The translations under genes were made by a program, and so were the position numbers. From an uncultured Alphaproteobacteria bacterium (GTDB lineage Bacteria; Pseudomonadota; Alphaproteobacteria; Rhodobacterales; Rhodobacteraceae), in the NCBI GenBank assembly GCA_902574225.1, contig CACGMO010000013.1, forward strand, positions 1 to 62,280: a DNA stretch of 62,280 bases, read 5' to 3'. Positions 7,301-15,722 of this stretch are shown in pieces. Position 1 is the first letter of the stretch. Each line of letters opens with the position of its first letter. Under the pieces are notes generated by a model. The model ran no database searches. It was not told the DNA's origin and was given only the letters and a program-made list of their open reading frames with translations.

Positions 7301-7836
7301 AGTTATTTATTATAATATGTTTCTTTATAGTTTTGGTTACCATCGCCATTATGGCTTTGACGTTAAAGCATCTTTTTGCAGTAATAATGTTGTCAGGTGC
7401 ATTTAGCTTGGTGTCTGCAATGCTTTTTGTGGTTATGGATGCGGTCGACGTCGCCTTTACAGAAGCCGCTGTCGGGGCAGGGGTGTCTACTGTTTTGATG
7501 CTTGCAACAATGGCGCTCACAGTTCGAGTTCAGAAAGAGACAAAGAGAGCTATCATATTACCGCTTGTAGTTGTTTGCCTTGTTGGTGTTTTGCTGATTT
7601 ATGGAACTCTTGATATGCCGAACTTTGGAGCTTTTGACTCACCAGCTCAAATACACCTAGGATCAACGTATCTAAGTATCACTTATAAAGATATGGGAAT
7701 ACCAAACGTCGTAACAGGTATATTGGCGAGTTATAGAGGATATGATACGCTAGGCGAAACAGTGGTTGTTTTGACAGCAGGTCTTGGAGTTATACTATTA
7801 TTAAGTGGTCTCAAGGGAAGAAAAGATAAAGAGTGA
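7297..7836 (+). CDS. MbhD/MbhE-like (DUF4040) antiporter subunit
   Basis: This 179-residue membrane protein corresponds to the C-terminal MrpA module (DUF4040, MbhD) joined to an MbhE-like part, which here stands as a separate gene. The helix AVIMLSGAFSLVSAMLFVVMDAVDVAFTEAAVG is the family signature. The C-terminal half has the periplasmic DFPxxG-like stretch DMPNFGAF and a final helix. Start choice: the first canonical codon is TTG at 7333, but it would cut the first helix in half and has no ribosome-binding site. ATA at 7297 gives I/M-E-L-F-I-I-I-C-F-F, restores the helix, lies 6-8 nt after AAGGGGGA, and overlaps the mnhG stop as ATAG. I take ATA as the likely start. Confidence 0.8.
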   Translation: MELFIIICFFIVLVTIAIMALTLKHLFAVIMLSGAFSLVSAMLFVVMDAVDVAFTEAAVGAGVSTVLMLATMALTVRVQKETKRAIILPLVVVCLVGVLLIYGTLDMPNFGAFDSPAQIHLGSTYLSITYKDMGIPNVVTGILASYRGYDTLGETVVVLTAGLGVILLLSGLKGRKDKE

Positions 7837-7840
7837 GACT

Positions 7841-8281
7841 ATGAAACATCATTTAATTTTAAAAGTTATTACAAAATTTATGGTTGGAGTTATCGTTTTG
7901 TTCGGACTGTATGTGCAATTTCATGGAGATTACTCTCCTGGAGGAGGTTTCCAAGCCGGTGTTATCATCGCGGCTGCATTTATCCTTTATGGTATAGTCA
8001 TGGGCCTAGAGAATGTACAAAAAGTAATGCCCATTTGGTTTGCACAGAAGGCGGCAGCGGTGGGTGTATTAGTATACGCACTAACGGGTGTTTTCTCAAT
8101 TATCTTTGGATTTGAATTTTTAAACTATCATGCAATTAGCCCCGAACATCCAAAACATGGGCAACATTATGGGATCATATTGGTTGAGCTTGGTGTTGGG
8201 ATAACAGTGACTTTTGTAATGATTGCTATCTATTATAGCTTTGCTGGTCGCACTCCGCGTTTGGACGATAAAGAGTGGTAA
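7841..8281 (+). CDS. mnhB: Mrp/Mnh cation antiporter subunit B
   Basis: A 146-residue membrane protein with four predicted helices. FHGDYSPGGGFQAGVIIAAAFILYG is the MrpB hallmark, and the loop between helices 3 and 4 is histidine-rich (HAISPEHPKHGQHYG). The ATG at 7841 follows GAGTGAG, and upstream in-frame codons would overlap the previous gene without any homology to the family. It lies 4 nt from both neighbours in spirit of the operon: 4 nt after the previous stop and 3 nt before mnhC. Confidence 0.93.
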   Translation: MKHHLILKVITKFMVGVIVLFGLYVQFHGDYSPGGGFQAGVIIAAAFILYGIVMGLENVQKVMPIWFAQKAAAVGVLVYALTGVFSIIFGFEFLNYHAISPEHPKHGQHYGIILVELGVGITVTFVMIAIYYSFAGRTPRLDDKEW

Positions 8282-8284
8282 GCG

Positions 8285-8710
8285 ATGGACGTTAATTTAA
8301 ATTTTATATACGGGCATTTGCCTTACTGGTTATTCATTATACTCATGCTCTCAGGACTCTTTATAGTTGTGTCACGAGGAAATCTAATCAAGAAAATTGT
8401 GGGATTAAATATTTTCCAAACATCAGTTTTTATGTTTTATATATCAATAGGGAAAATGAAGGGGGGCACAGCACCAATTCTGCTCGATAAATCTGCTGAT
8501 AATTCCGCAGTTATATACTCTAACCCGCTTCCACATGTTCTTATTCTTACCGCAATTGTTGTCGGTATCGCCACGACTGCTTTAGGTTTAGCTTTAATAA
8601 TAAAAATTCGAGAAGAGTATGACACAGTAGAAGAAGATGATATCCAAAAAATGGATCAAAAAGACCTAAAGAAATACAATAAAAAGAATGTCTTGGAGAC
8701 CAATAGTTAA
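8285..8710 (+). CDS. mnhC: Mrp/Mnh cation antiporter subunit C (NuoK-like)
   Basis: A 141-residue homologue of NuoK/MrpC with three membrane helices. The third helix region has NPLPHVLILTAIVVGIATTALGLAL, the typical P-x-x-x-x-x-x-L-T-x-I-V-I block. The C-terminal tail is hydrophilic (EEYDTVEEDDIQKMDQKD) and longer than in most MrpC proteins. The TAA stop overlaps the ATG of the next gene by one base. Confidence 0.93.
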   Translation: MDVNLNFIYGHLPYWLFIILMLSGLFIVVSRGNLIKKIVGLNIFQTSVFMFYISIGKMKGGTAPILLDKSADNSAVIYSNPLPHVLILTAIVVGIATTALGLALIIKIREEYDTVEEDDIQKMDQKDLKKYNKKNVLETNS

Positions 8711-10209
8711 TGGCTTCAGAAATTAAACAGGGCACTTTAGAGTTGGTTAATCATTTACCAATTTTGCAGGTGATTACTCCGATGTTGATAGCACCTATAT
8801 TGGTTGTGCTTAACAATAAGACATTGTCTTGGTTGCTAAGCTTTCTGGGCGCATTAGCGTGTCTAGCTATATCAATCTTGCTGATACAAGCTGTTAGTGA
8901 TGGCAGCATTCTCACGTATTACCTTGGCGGATGGGTGCCACCAATCGGAATTGAATACAGGATAGATGCTGCCAACGCTATATTGTTATTCCTGATATCA
9001 ATTATAAGTGCAATTGTTCTAATCTTTTCGTATTCTTCACTTCATGCAGAAATTCCTGAAGAAAAACATACTTTGTTCTACTCCTGTTTTCTTTTATGCC
9101 TTACTGGTTTGTTAGGTGTAGTAGCAACAGCAGATATTTTTAACGTTTTTGTTTTTTTAGAGATCTCAAGTTTATCCACCTATGTTTTGGTGGCACAAGG
9201 TGCCTATCTTGATAGAAGAGCACTCTCTGCGTCCTTTAATTATCTAATAATGGGCACTATTGGTGCAACTTTTTTTGTAATTGGCATTGGGTATATATAC
9301 ATGGCGACTGGATCTCTAAATATGATGGACATCGCGGAACGAGTTAACCAATTAAGTGATAACAGAACTATTCAAGCGGGATTCGCCTTTATTGTTGTAG
9401 GAATGGGGCTGAAGCTTGCTATGGTTCCTCTTCATGTTTGGTTGCCTAATGCTTATACCTTCGCACCCACTGTAGTTACCTGCTTTTTGGCTGCAACAGC
9501 GACCAAAGTTGCACTTTATGTTTTAATACGATTTGTATTTTCTGTGTTCAACTATGAAGACAACTTTGTCAATGAGCTCTTTTTTCTCCTTTTAATGCCT
9601 CTTGCAGTAATAGCAATGATTGCGGCATCAGTTATTGCCATTTTTAAACAGAACTTAAAGAAGCTACTTGCTTATTCTAGCCTCGCACAAATAGGGTATA
9701 TGCTCCTTGGATTATCGTTAATGAATCAAAAAGGTCTTGCATCTTCATTAGTGCATATGGTTAATCATGGCTTTACTAAGGCAGCACTATTTATGTCGCT
9801 AGGTGCTTTTATGCTTAAGACAAAAAATGCATATATTAAAAGTTTAAGAGGTCTGGGAAAATCGATGCCATTTACCTCAGCTGCTTTCGTTATTGGGGGG
9901 TTAAGCTTGATTGGCGTGCCTGGTACTGCTGGTTTTATTAGCAAATGGCTGCTTCTAGAAGCAGCACTTGAAACCGGGTATTGGTTAGTAGCAATTCTCA
10001 TAATCGCATCATCACTTTTCGCAGTTATCTATATTTGGAAAATAATTGAAGTTTTATATTTTTCAGAAAGTTCAGAGTCTTACAATGAAGTAAGCGTGCT
10101 TACATTAATGCCTATGTGGATACTCGCTTTATTTTGTATTTTTCTAGGTATTAATACTAGTTTAACAGTAGATGTAGCTAACATGGCCACAGAAATTCTT
10201 TTTAAGTAG
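8710..10209 (+). CDS. mnhD: antiporter-like large subunit D (first of three)
   Basis: A 499-residue polytopic homologue of NuoL/M/N and MrpD. The proton-translocating residues of the family are visible: a helix-5 glutamate in NVFVFLEISSLSTYVLVA, a helix-7 lysine in MGLKLAMVPLHVWLPNAY, and a further lysine in ATATKVALYVL. The LLAYSSLAQIGYMLLG and HGFTKAALFM blocks are also characteristic. It directly follows mnhC, in the position of MbhH/MrpD. Two further paralogues follow, so this is probably the canonical MrpD. Confidence 0.93.
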   Translation: MASEIKQGTLELVNHLPILQVITPMLIAPILVVLNNKTLSWLLSFLGALACLAISILLIQAVSDGSILTYYLGGWVPPIGIEYRIDAANAILLFLISIISAIVLIFSYSSLHAEIPEEKHTLFYSCFLLCLTGLLGVVATADIFNVFVFLEISSLSTYVLVAQGAYLDRRALSASFNYLIMGTIGATFFVIGIGYIYMATGSLNMMDIAERVNQLSDNRTIQAGFAFIVVGMGLKLAMVPLHVWLPNAYTFAPTVVTCFLAATATKVALYVLIRFVFSVFNYEDNFVNELFFLLLMPLAVIAMIAASVIAIFKQNLKKLLAYSSLAQIGYMLLGLSLMNQKGLASSLVHMVNHGFTKAALFMSLGAFMLKTKNAYIKSLRGLGKSMPFTSAAFVIGGLSLIGVPGTAGFISKWLLLEAALETGYWLVAILIIASSLFAVIYIWKIIEVLYFSESSESYNEVSVLTLMPMWILALFCIFLGINTSLTVDVANMATEILFK

Positions 10210-10219
10210 GGTGTATCTT

Positions 10220-11683
10220 ATGCCGATAGAGTTTTTGATATTTTTAACAGTTTTTTCTCCGGCATTAGTGGGCGGATTAAATTTAATTTTTTCTAAAAAA
10301 CCAAATGTCAGGGATACCGTTACTCTTCTGGGCGCACTGATAACATTTTATTTTAGTGTAAACATTTTTCTTGGCTTTGATGGACAGGCAACACAATATA
10401 AGCTGGCAACCATAATGCCGGGGATTGATATTTCCTTTCATATTGAGCCTCTGGGTATTATATTCTCCTTGTTAGCCTCAGGGCTTTGGATACTTACTCA
10501 TATTTACGCAATTGGATATATGAGAGGAGCAAAGGAGAAAAACCATTCGAGGTTCTTTTTCTTTTTTTCTGTGTCAATAGCCAGTGTTATGGGAATCTCA
10601 TTCTCAGGTAATCTTTTCACTTTATTTCTCTTCTATGAAGTATTAACTCTCATTACTTTTCCATTAGTTTCTCATAAGGGTTCGACTGAAGCGTTGAGGG
10701 GAGCAAGAGTTTACCTGTCAATACTATTAGGAACGTCAATTGGATTACAGTTGCTAGGAATAATTTGGGTTTATTTTTCTGTTGGTACTTTAGATTTTGT
10801 AAAGGGTGGAATATTAAATGGCTCCTTTGGATCATTCGAATTAATACTCCTCGTTGGTTTGTTTGCTTTTGGGATCGGGAAAGCGGCTCTGTTTCCGTTC
10901 CATAGGTGGCTACCCGCTGCAATGGTCGCTCCCACACCTGTTAGTGCTTTGCTGCATGCTGTTGCGGTAGTTAAAGCGGGAGTTTTTACTGTTCTCAAAG
11001 TAGGTGTTTACATATTTGGGGTAGATAGTTTGTCAGTATCGGGGGCAACTGATTGGCTAACTTGGTTAGCGTGCTTTTCAATTTTATTCGCTTCTCTGAT
11101 CGCGATGACTAAAGATAATTTAAAAGCTAGACTCGCTTATTCTACTATTAGTCAATTGGCTTATGTCGTGCTTGCTTTCTCTCTTGCGAATAGTCTGGGC
11201 GTTTTAGGTGGAGCTCTACAAATAGTTACTCATGCTTTTGGAAAAATTACTTTATTTATGTGTGCCGGTTCTATTTATGTAGCAACCAAGAAAACAAATA
11301 TAAGTGATATGCGGGGATTGGGAAGGGTGATGCCAATTACGTTTTTAAGTTTTCTCATAGGTGCTATATCGATAATAGGGCTTCCTCCCATGGGTGGGTC
11401 TTGGGCAAAATGGTTTTTATTATTATCATCTCTTGAGGCTGACAAACAATTCGTTGTTTTAGTCCTATTAATAAGTTCCCTTTTGAATATCTCTTATCTT
11501 TTGCCATTGGTGGCAAAGGGCTTTTATCTTAACCCTATAGACCAAACGGAAATCAAAAGTTTTAAAGAACCGAGCGCGCTTGTTTGGCTCCCGCCCGCAA
11601 TAACAGCCGGCATCTCATTCCTTTTGTTTTTTTACGTAGGGTATATAAGAGATTTTATGATTAATTTTGGTTTAGTGAGCTAA
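10220..11683 (+). CDS. antiporter-like large subunit (second D-type paralogue)
   Basis: A 487-residue NuoM/MrpD homologue. Family residues are kept: LFLFYEVLTLITFPLVSHKG (helix-5 Glu), GIGKAALFPFHRWLPAAMVAPTPVSALLHA (helix-7 Lys and the HxWLP block), VVKAGVF, and LAYSTISQLAYVVL. The ATG at 10220 is preferred to GTG at 10211 because AAGTAGGG lies about 9 nt before it. It follows the previous gene after 10 nt and precedes the 96-residue protein by 9 nt. It belongs to the same group of ion-translocating subunits, but I cannot map it to a named Mrp letter. Confidence 0.9.
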   Translation: MPIEFLIFLTVFSPALVGGLNLIFSKKPNVRDTVTLLGALITFYFSVNIFLGFDGQATQYKLATIMPGIDISFHIEPLGIIFSLLASGLWILTHIYAIGYMRGAKEKNHSRFFFFFSVSIASVMGISFSGNLFTLFLFYEVLTLITFPLVSHKGSTEALRGARVYLSILLGTSIGLQLLGIIWVYFSVGTLDFVKGGILNGSFGSFELILLVGLFAFGIGKAALFPFHRWLPAAMVAPTPVSALLHAVAVVKAGVFTVLKVGVYIFGVDSLSVSGATDWLTWLACFSILFASLIAMTKDNLKARLAYSTISQLAYVVLAFSLANSLGVLGGALQIVTHAFGKITLFMCAGSIYVATKKTNISDMRGLGRVMPITFLSFLIGAISIIGLPPMGGSWAKWFLLLSSLEADKQFVVLVLLISSLLNISYLLPLVAKGFYLNPIDQTEIKSFKEPSALVWLPPAITAGISFLLFFYVGYIRDFMINFGLVS

Positions 11684-11692
11684 GGTAAGTAA

Positions 11693-11983
11693 ATGAGATT
11701 TAACCCGTTCATATTTTTTGAGAAAACTAGCCGACTTCGAGTTCTACTGTTTGCATTCTTAATTCTGTGCTTTTGCTTATTCGTGACAGATTTTTTTGTT
11801 AAGAGATATGTCTATTTTGAGATTGAGAGTACGTATAATTTTTATAGCATTTATGGTTTTTTAATGTTTTCGATTATAATATTTGGATCACGATTACTAA
11901 GGTTGCTTTTGGGCAGGCCCGAAAATTTCTATGCCAAAAAAGCAGTGGACAGTGAAGATTATCCAGGCATGGAGGAAAAGTAA
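11693..11983 (+). CDS. small two-helix membrane protein inside the mnh cluster
   Basis: A 96-residue protein with two hydrophobic segments (about 17-34 and 52-68) and an arginine-rich stretch RLLRLLLGRPENFYAKK, ending in an acidic tail. I do not recognise the family. It is locked between two antiporter-like subunits (9 nt after one, directly abutting the next), so I infer it is a structural or assembly subunit of this Mrp variant. Confidence 0.75.
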   Translation: MRFNPFIFFEKTSRLRVLLFAFLILCFCLFVTDFFVKRYVYFEIESTYNFYSIYGFLMFSIIIFGSRLLRLLLGRPENFYAKKAVDSEDYPGMEEK

Positions 11984-13678
11984 ATGTTAGCAACACTTCC
12001 TCTCCCATTTTACTTTTTGATAGGAGGACTAATATCAATATTTTTACCTAAAGGAGCAGTAAAGTCTTCTTTCGTATGCTTAGTTCCCATTTTAGCGCTC
12101 TTAGTGTTCCTCAATGGGGGTTGGGATGAGGGTTTTAAGATACAATTTTTGGGTCTTGAACTGAATTTTATGAGGGTAGATAAGCTTTCCACCGTATTCG
12201 GAATTATTTTTTGTATAGCTGCTTTTTTGGGCAATTTATTTGCATTCCATCTTCGAGAAAGTACACAGCCCTTTGTAGCCCTTATTTATTCAGGAGCAGC
12301 TATTGGAGCAGTTTTCGCTGGGGATCTTGTCACGCTTTTTGTGTATTGGGAGCTTACAGCCATATCATCAGTGTTTCTAATTTGGGCTCGAAAAACCGAA
12401 GGTGCTTATCATTCTGGCATGCGCTACCTTATTATTCAGGTTTTGTCAGGAGTTGTGTTACTTTTTGGTGTTGCTCTTTTTTACTTTGAGACTGGATCAA
12501 TATCGTTTGTGAAAATGGAGCTAAATAGTTTAGCTACCGCTTTAATTTTTGTGGCTTTTGGCATTAAGTGTGCTTTTCCATTTATGCATAATTGGCTTCA
12601 AGACAGTTATCCGTCCGCTACTATAACGGGCACAGTGATACTTTCCGCTTTTACCACAAAACTTGCAGTTTACGCATTGGCGCGAGGATTCCCCGGCACA
12701 GAACTGTTGATATATATCGGGGCTGCAATGACGGTATTCCCAATTTTCTTTGCAGAGGTGGAGAACGATTTAAGAAAGGTATTGGCGTATAGCCTAAATA
12801 ATCAGCTTGGCTTTATGGTTGTTGGTGTTGGTGTTGGAACTGAGTTAGCTTTAAATGGAACTGCTGCGCATGCTTTCTCCCATATTTTATATAAAGCACT
12901 ACTATTTATGAGTGTTGGTGCTGTGCTTTTTAGAACAGGTACTTCTAGAGCGTCGGAGTTGGGAGGCTTGTATAGGACTATGCCTTTAACGGCAACCTTT
13001 TGCCTTATTGGGGCAGCATCGATATCTGCGTTTCCTCTATTTTCAGGATTTGTAAGTAAATCGCTAATCATGAGTGGAGCGGGAAAAGAACACTATCAGT
13101 TTATTTGGTTAATTCTTGTTTTTGCATCTGCTGGAGTTTTATCCCATTCTGGGATTAAAGTTCCTTATTTTACTTTTTTTCATCATGATTCAGGTAAAAG
13201 ACCAAACGAAGCGCCTCTACATATGTTAATTGCGATGGGGTTAACGGCAACCCTTTGCCTTTATATAGGAATTTTTCCAAATAATTTGTATGCAATTATG
13301 CCTTTTGAAGTGAAATATTATCCATACACATTCGAACATATTCTAACGCAATTGCAACTTTTATGCTTTGCAATTTTAGCTTTTTATGTTTTGAGCAAAT
13401 TTAAGCAACTTCCTTCTGAAACACGCTCAATAAATCTAGATTTCGATTGGACCTATCGCGTGTTCTTACCCTCTATAATAAGTAAGCTATTATTATTTCT
13501 TGAAACAGTTGAACAAAACGGATTGAAGGTTTTAAGCAAATCTTTGCTTTCGCTTCTTAATAAGGTTTATCACGTTTCTGGGCCAGAAGGTGTTATGACA
13601 AGAATATTGACCTCAGGTACCATGGTTCTGTTTATAGCCATTGTATTATTGCTTGTTTTAGGAATTATTTTGTTTTAG
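11984..13678 (+). CDS. antiporter-like large subunit (third D-type paralogue)
   Basis: A 564-residue polytopic member of the same family, longer at the C-terminus, where it has additional helices (LLLFLETVEQ... and VLFIAIVLLLVLGIILF). Key residues are LFVYWELTAISSVFLIWAR (Glu), FGIKCAFPFMHNWLQDSYPSA (Lys), FTTKLAVYAL (Lys) and LAYSLNNQLGFMVVG. This extended form resembles the group often annotated as Na+/H+ antiporter subunit D in alphaproteobacteria. It starts right at the stop of the 96-residue gene and ends 4 nt into the convergent dehydrogenase gene. Confidence 0.9.
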   Translation: MLATLPLPFYFLIGGLISIFLPKGAVKSSFVCLVPILALLVFLNGGWDEGFKIQFLGLELNFMRVDKLSTVFGIIFCIAAFLGNLFAFHLRESTQPFVALIYSGAAIGAVFAGDLVTLFVYWELTAISSVFLIWARKTEGAYHSGMRYLIIQVLSGVVLLFGVALFYFETGSISFVKMELNSLATALIFVAFGIKCAFPFMHNWLQDSYPSATITGTVILSAFTTKLAVYALARGFPGTELLIYIGAAMTVFPIFFAEVENDLRKVLAYSLNNQLGFMVVGVGVGTELALNGTAAHAFSHILYKALLFMSVGAVLFRTGTSRASELGGLYRTMPLTATFCLIGAASISAFPLFSGFVSKSLIMSGAGKEHYQFIWLILVFASAGVLSHSGIKVPYFTFFHHDSGKRPNEAPLHMLIAMGLTATLCLYIGIFPNNLYAIMPFEVKYYPYTFEHILTQLQLLCFAILAFYVLSKFKQLPSETRSINLDFDWTYRVFLPSIISKLLLFLETVEQNGLKVLSKSLLSLLNKVYHVSGPEGVMTRILTSGTMVLFIAIVLLLVLGIILF

Positions 13679-14607
13679 TAGGAACGCTTTTTCTCCACTA
13701 GTCCAATTGGTTGCAACCCTTCCTTGATCCTACTTATGTTTGCTAGGATAGATTGAATGGAACTTTTTAATCGTGTTGGTGCAGAGATATGTGGGGTGAC
13801 AGTCACTTTATCATGGGACCAAAAGGGGTGTTCTGGTGGCAAAGGCTCTTCGTTAAAGACGTCTAATGTGCACCCAGAAAGCTTCCCACTATCTAGTGCT
13901 TTTAGAAGGTCATTATCTTCAATTAATCCTCCTCTCCCAGCATTTATCAAAATTGCTCCAGTCTTAACTATCTTAAGTGTATCTGAGTTGATAATGGTTT
14001 TTGTTTTCTCTGTGAGCGGTAGTAGTAGGATTAAGTAATCGGAAGTGGAGAGTATTCTTGTCAAACCCTCTGCTCCTATTAATGATCGCACTCCCGTAAT
14101 TTTTTTTTGTGTTGCAGACCAACCTGTTACCTTAAAATCAAGTCGCTTAAGTTTTTCAGCGGTGGCCGATCCGAGAGTCCCAAGGCCCAAGATTCCTATG
14201 TCAATTTGATTTGCAAGTAGCCTTTCTTTGTCGTGAGCTTTCCATTCTCTTTTTACTGGCTTAATAAATTCATCGAGGTCAAGATGATACCTCAACACAT
14301 GAGCGGCACACCATTCAGCCATGCATTCGGTCATTTCTACATCAATTAATCTCACCAATGGTTGCTGGATTGTTTTGTTTAAAAGCGTTTTTTCAACTCC
14401 TGCAAATATAGAGAATATCACGGTATCATCTGGGAAAATAGAAAAGTCGGAGATGTCACTGTCATCAGCATATATTATTGCATTAATCTCACTACTTCTG
14501 GATATGTCTTCTATTATGTTATAGTTCAAAGATTGGGCTTCAATTTCTTCTGCAAGAACTTTCTTGTATTCTCTTGTTTTAGATCCAGTTGAAATAAAAA
14601 TATTCAA
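13675..14607 (-). CDS. D-2-hydroxyacid dehydrogenase, glyoxylate/hydroxypyruvate reductase A-like
   Basis: NAD(P)H-dependent reductase of 310 residues, the length of GhrA. It has the Rossmann motif GILGLGTLGSATAEKL, the catalytic Arg in ILINAGRGGLIEDNDL, a Glu in DVFNEEPLPPEHPFW and the catalytic His in TVTPHISAPT. Likely substrates are glyoxylate or hydroxypyruvate, but other 2-oxoacids are possible. The start is TTG at 14607, one base after the rodA stop, giving the family N-terminus NIFISTG. Longer readings overlap rodA and add non-family residues. As the last gene of the elongation cluster it is probably co-transcribed with rodA, although the functional link is not obvious. Confidence 0.87.
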   Translation of the reverse strand: MNIFISTGSKTREYKKVLAEEIEAQSLNYNIIEDISRSSEINAIIYADDSDISDFSIFPDDTVIFSIFAGVEKTLLNKTIQQPLVRLIDVEMTECMAEWCAAHVLRYHLDLDEFIKPVKREWKAHDKERLLANQIDIGILGLGTLGSATAEKLKRLDFKVTGWSATQKKITGVRSLIGAEGLTRILSTSDYLILLLPLTEKTKTIINSDTLKIVKTGAILINAGRGGLIEDNDLLKALDSGKLSGCTLDVFNEEPLPPEHPFWSHDKVTVTPHISAPTRLKSSIQSILANISRIKEGLQPIGLVEKKRSY

Positions 14608-14608
14608 A

Positions 14609-15721
14609 TCAGAAGCCAATATTCTTATGAACGTGTGCACTTTGAATGAGTCCAAAGCCCAACATGATAACAATCATTGAAGATCCCCCGTAGGAAACTA
14701 GCGGTAAAGGAATACCTACAATTGGCAATAGCCCCATAACCATGGCGATATTTATAGAAAAATAAGTAAAAAAAGTCATGCAAAGACCTGTTATCAATAA
14801 TCGAGAATATTTGTCAGTAGTTGCTAGTGCTGAAAAAATACAAAAAGCAACAATTAGGCTATATATGATAAGAAGACCAATTGTACCAAAAAATCCAAAC
14901 TCCTCCGCCAGAGTCGTAAATATAAAATCGGTATGTTTCTCGGGTAAGAAATTAAGCTGACTTTGTGAGCCCTGCATATAGCCTCGTCCAAATAGGCCCC
15001 CTGAGCCTAAGGCAATTTTTGATTGTGTAATGTGATAACCTGCTCCTAATGGGTCGGCTGATGGATCTAGAAACGTATCTATTCTTCTAAAGTGATAATC
15101 CTTAAGTAGTTGCCAATCTGTACCTCTACTCTGAAATAGGACAAAAAGTAGAGTAAAGAAGCTTAGTCCTCCAAATAAGAAATATCCAAAATGTACCCCA
15201 GCAATAAACATTACAAAAATACCTATCATAACGATAACCAACGCTGTGCCAAGGTCTGGCTGTCGAAAAACTATAAATGCAGGTATTATTATTAATAAAA
15301 GTGGAACTAAAACATAAAATGGATGTGATACTTTATTCACAGGAAGCTTGTGATAATAATACGCAAGGACCATCACCATCGAAATTTTAAATGCTTCCGA
15401 AGGCTGTAATTTTATTATTCTTAAATCCAACCACCTTTTTGCACCCATTCCCGTATCACCATAAAAATAGACAGCAATTAATAATGCTAAACCTAGTATA
15501 TAGCAAAAAAGAGATATCTTCTGCCAAAAGGAAATACTGATTGCTGACATTACAAAAATTAATATGAAGCTTATAAAAAACCTATTTATTTGTGGTTTAG
15601 TCCAAGGCTCCCAACTCCCACCACTAACAGAATACAGCATTAAAAAACCAAATAAGGCCGTTGCCAGTATTAAGATCTGTAGTGGCCAATTAATGTAAAT
15701 TATCTTTATGAAGGGGTTCAT
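14609..15721 (-). CDS. rodA: rod shape-determining protein RodA (SEDS peptidoglycan polymerase)
   Basis: A 370-residue polytopic membrane protein of the SEDS family, which polymerises lipid II during lateral wall growth with PBP2. Signature stretches are GDTGMGAKRWLDL, LQPSEAFKISMVM, FRQPDLGTALVI, the large periplasmic loop with DPLGAGYHITQSKIALGSGG, and near the end LPLVSYGGSSMI. Length is normal. It lies 1 nt downstream of mrdA, so the pair is probably translated together. Confidence 0.95.
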   Translation of the reverse strand: MNPFIKIIYINWPLQILILATALFGFLMLYSVSGGSWEPWTKPQINRFFISFILIFVMSAISISFWQKISLFCYILGLALLIAVYFYGDTGMGAKRWLDLRIIKLQPSEAFKISMVMVLAYYYHKLPVNKVSHPFYVLVPLLLIIIPAFIVFRQPDLGTALVIVMIGIFVMFIAGVHFGYFLFGGLSFFTLLFVLFQSRGTDWQLLKDYHFRRIDTFLDPSADPLGAGYHITQSKIALGSGGLFGRGYMQGSQSQLNFLPEKHTDFIFTTLAEEFGFFGTIGLLIIYSLIVAFCIFSALATTDKYSRLLITGLCMTFFTYFSINIAMVMGLLPIVGIPLPLVSYGGSSMIVIMLGFGLIQSAHVHKNIGF

Positions 15722-15722
15722 C

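Noticed and set aside
12547-12565. Sigma-54-like TGGCATTAAGTGTGCT inside the third D-type antiporter gene
   Set aside because: It is within a conserved coding helix with no gene start nearby; likely chance.
13757-14038. Plus-strand frame within the GhrA-like dehydrogenase
   Set aside because: It mirrors a conserved enzyme gene and matches no family.
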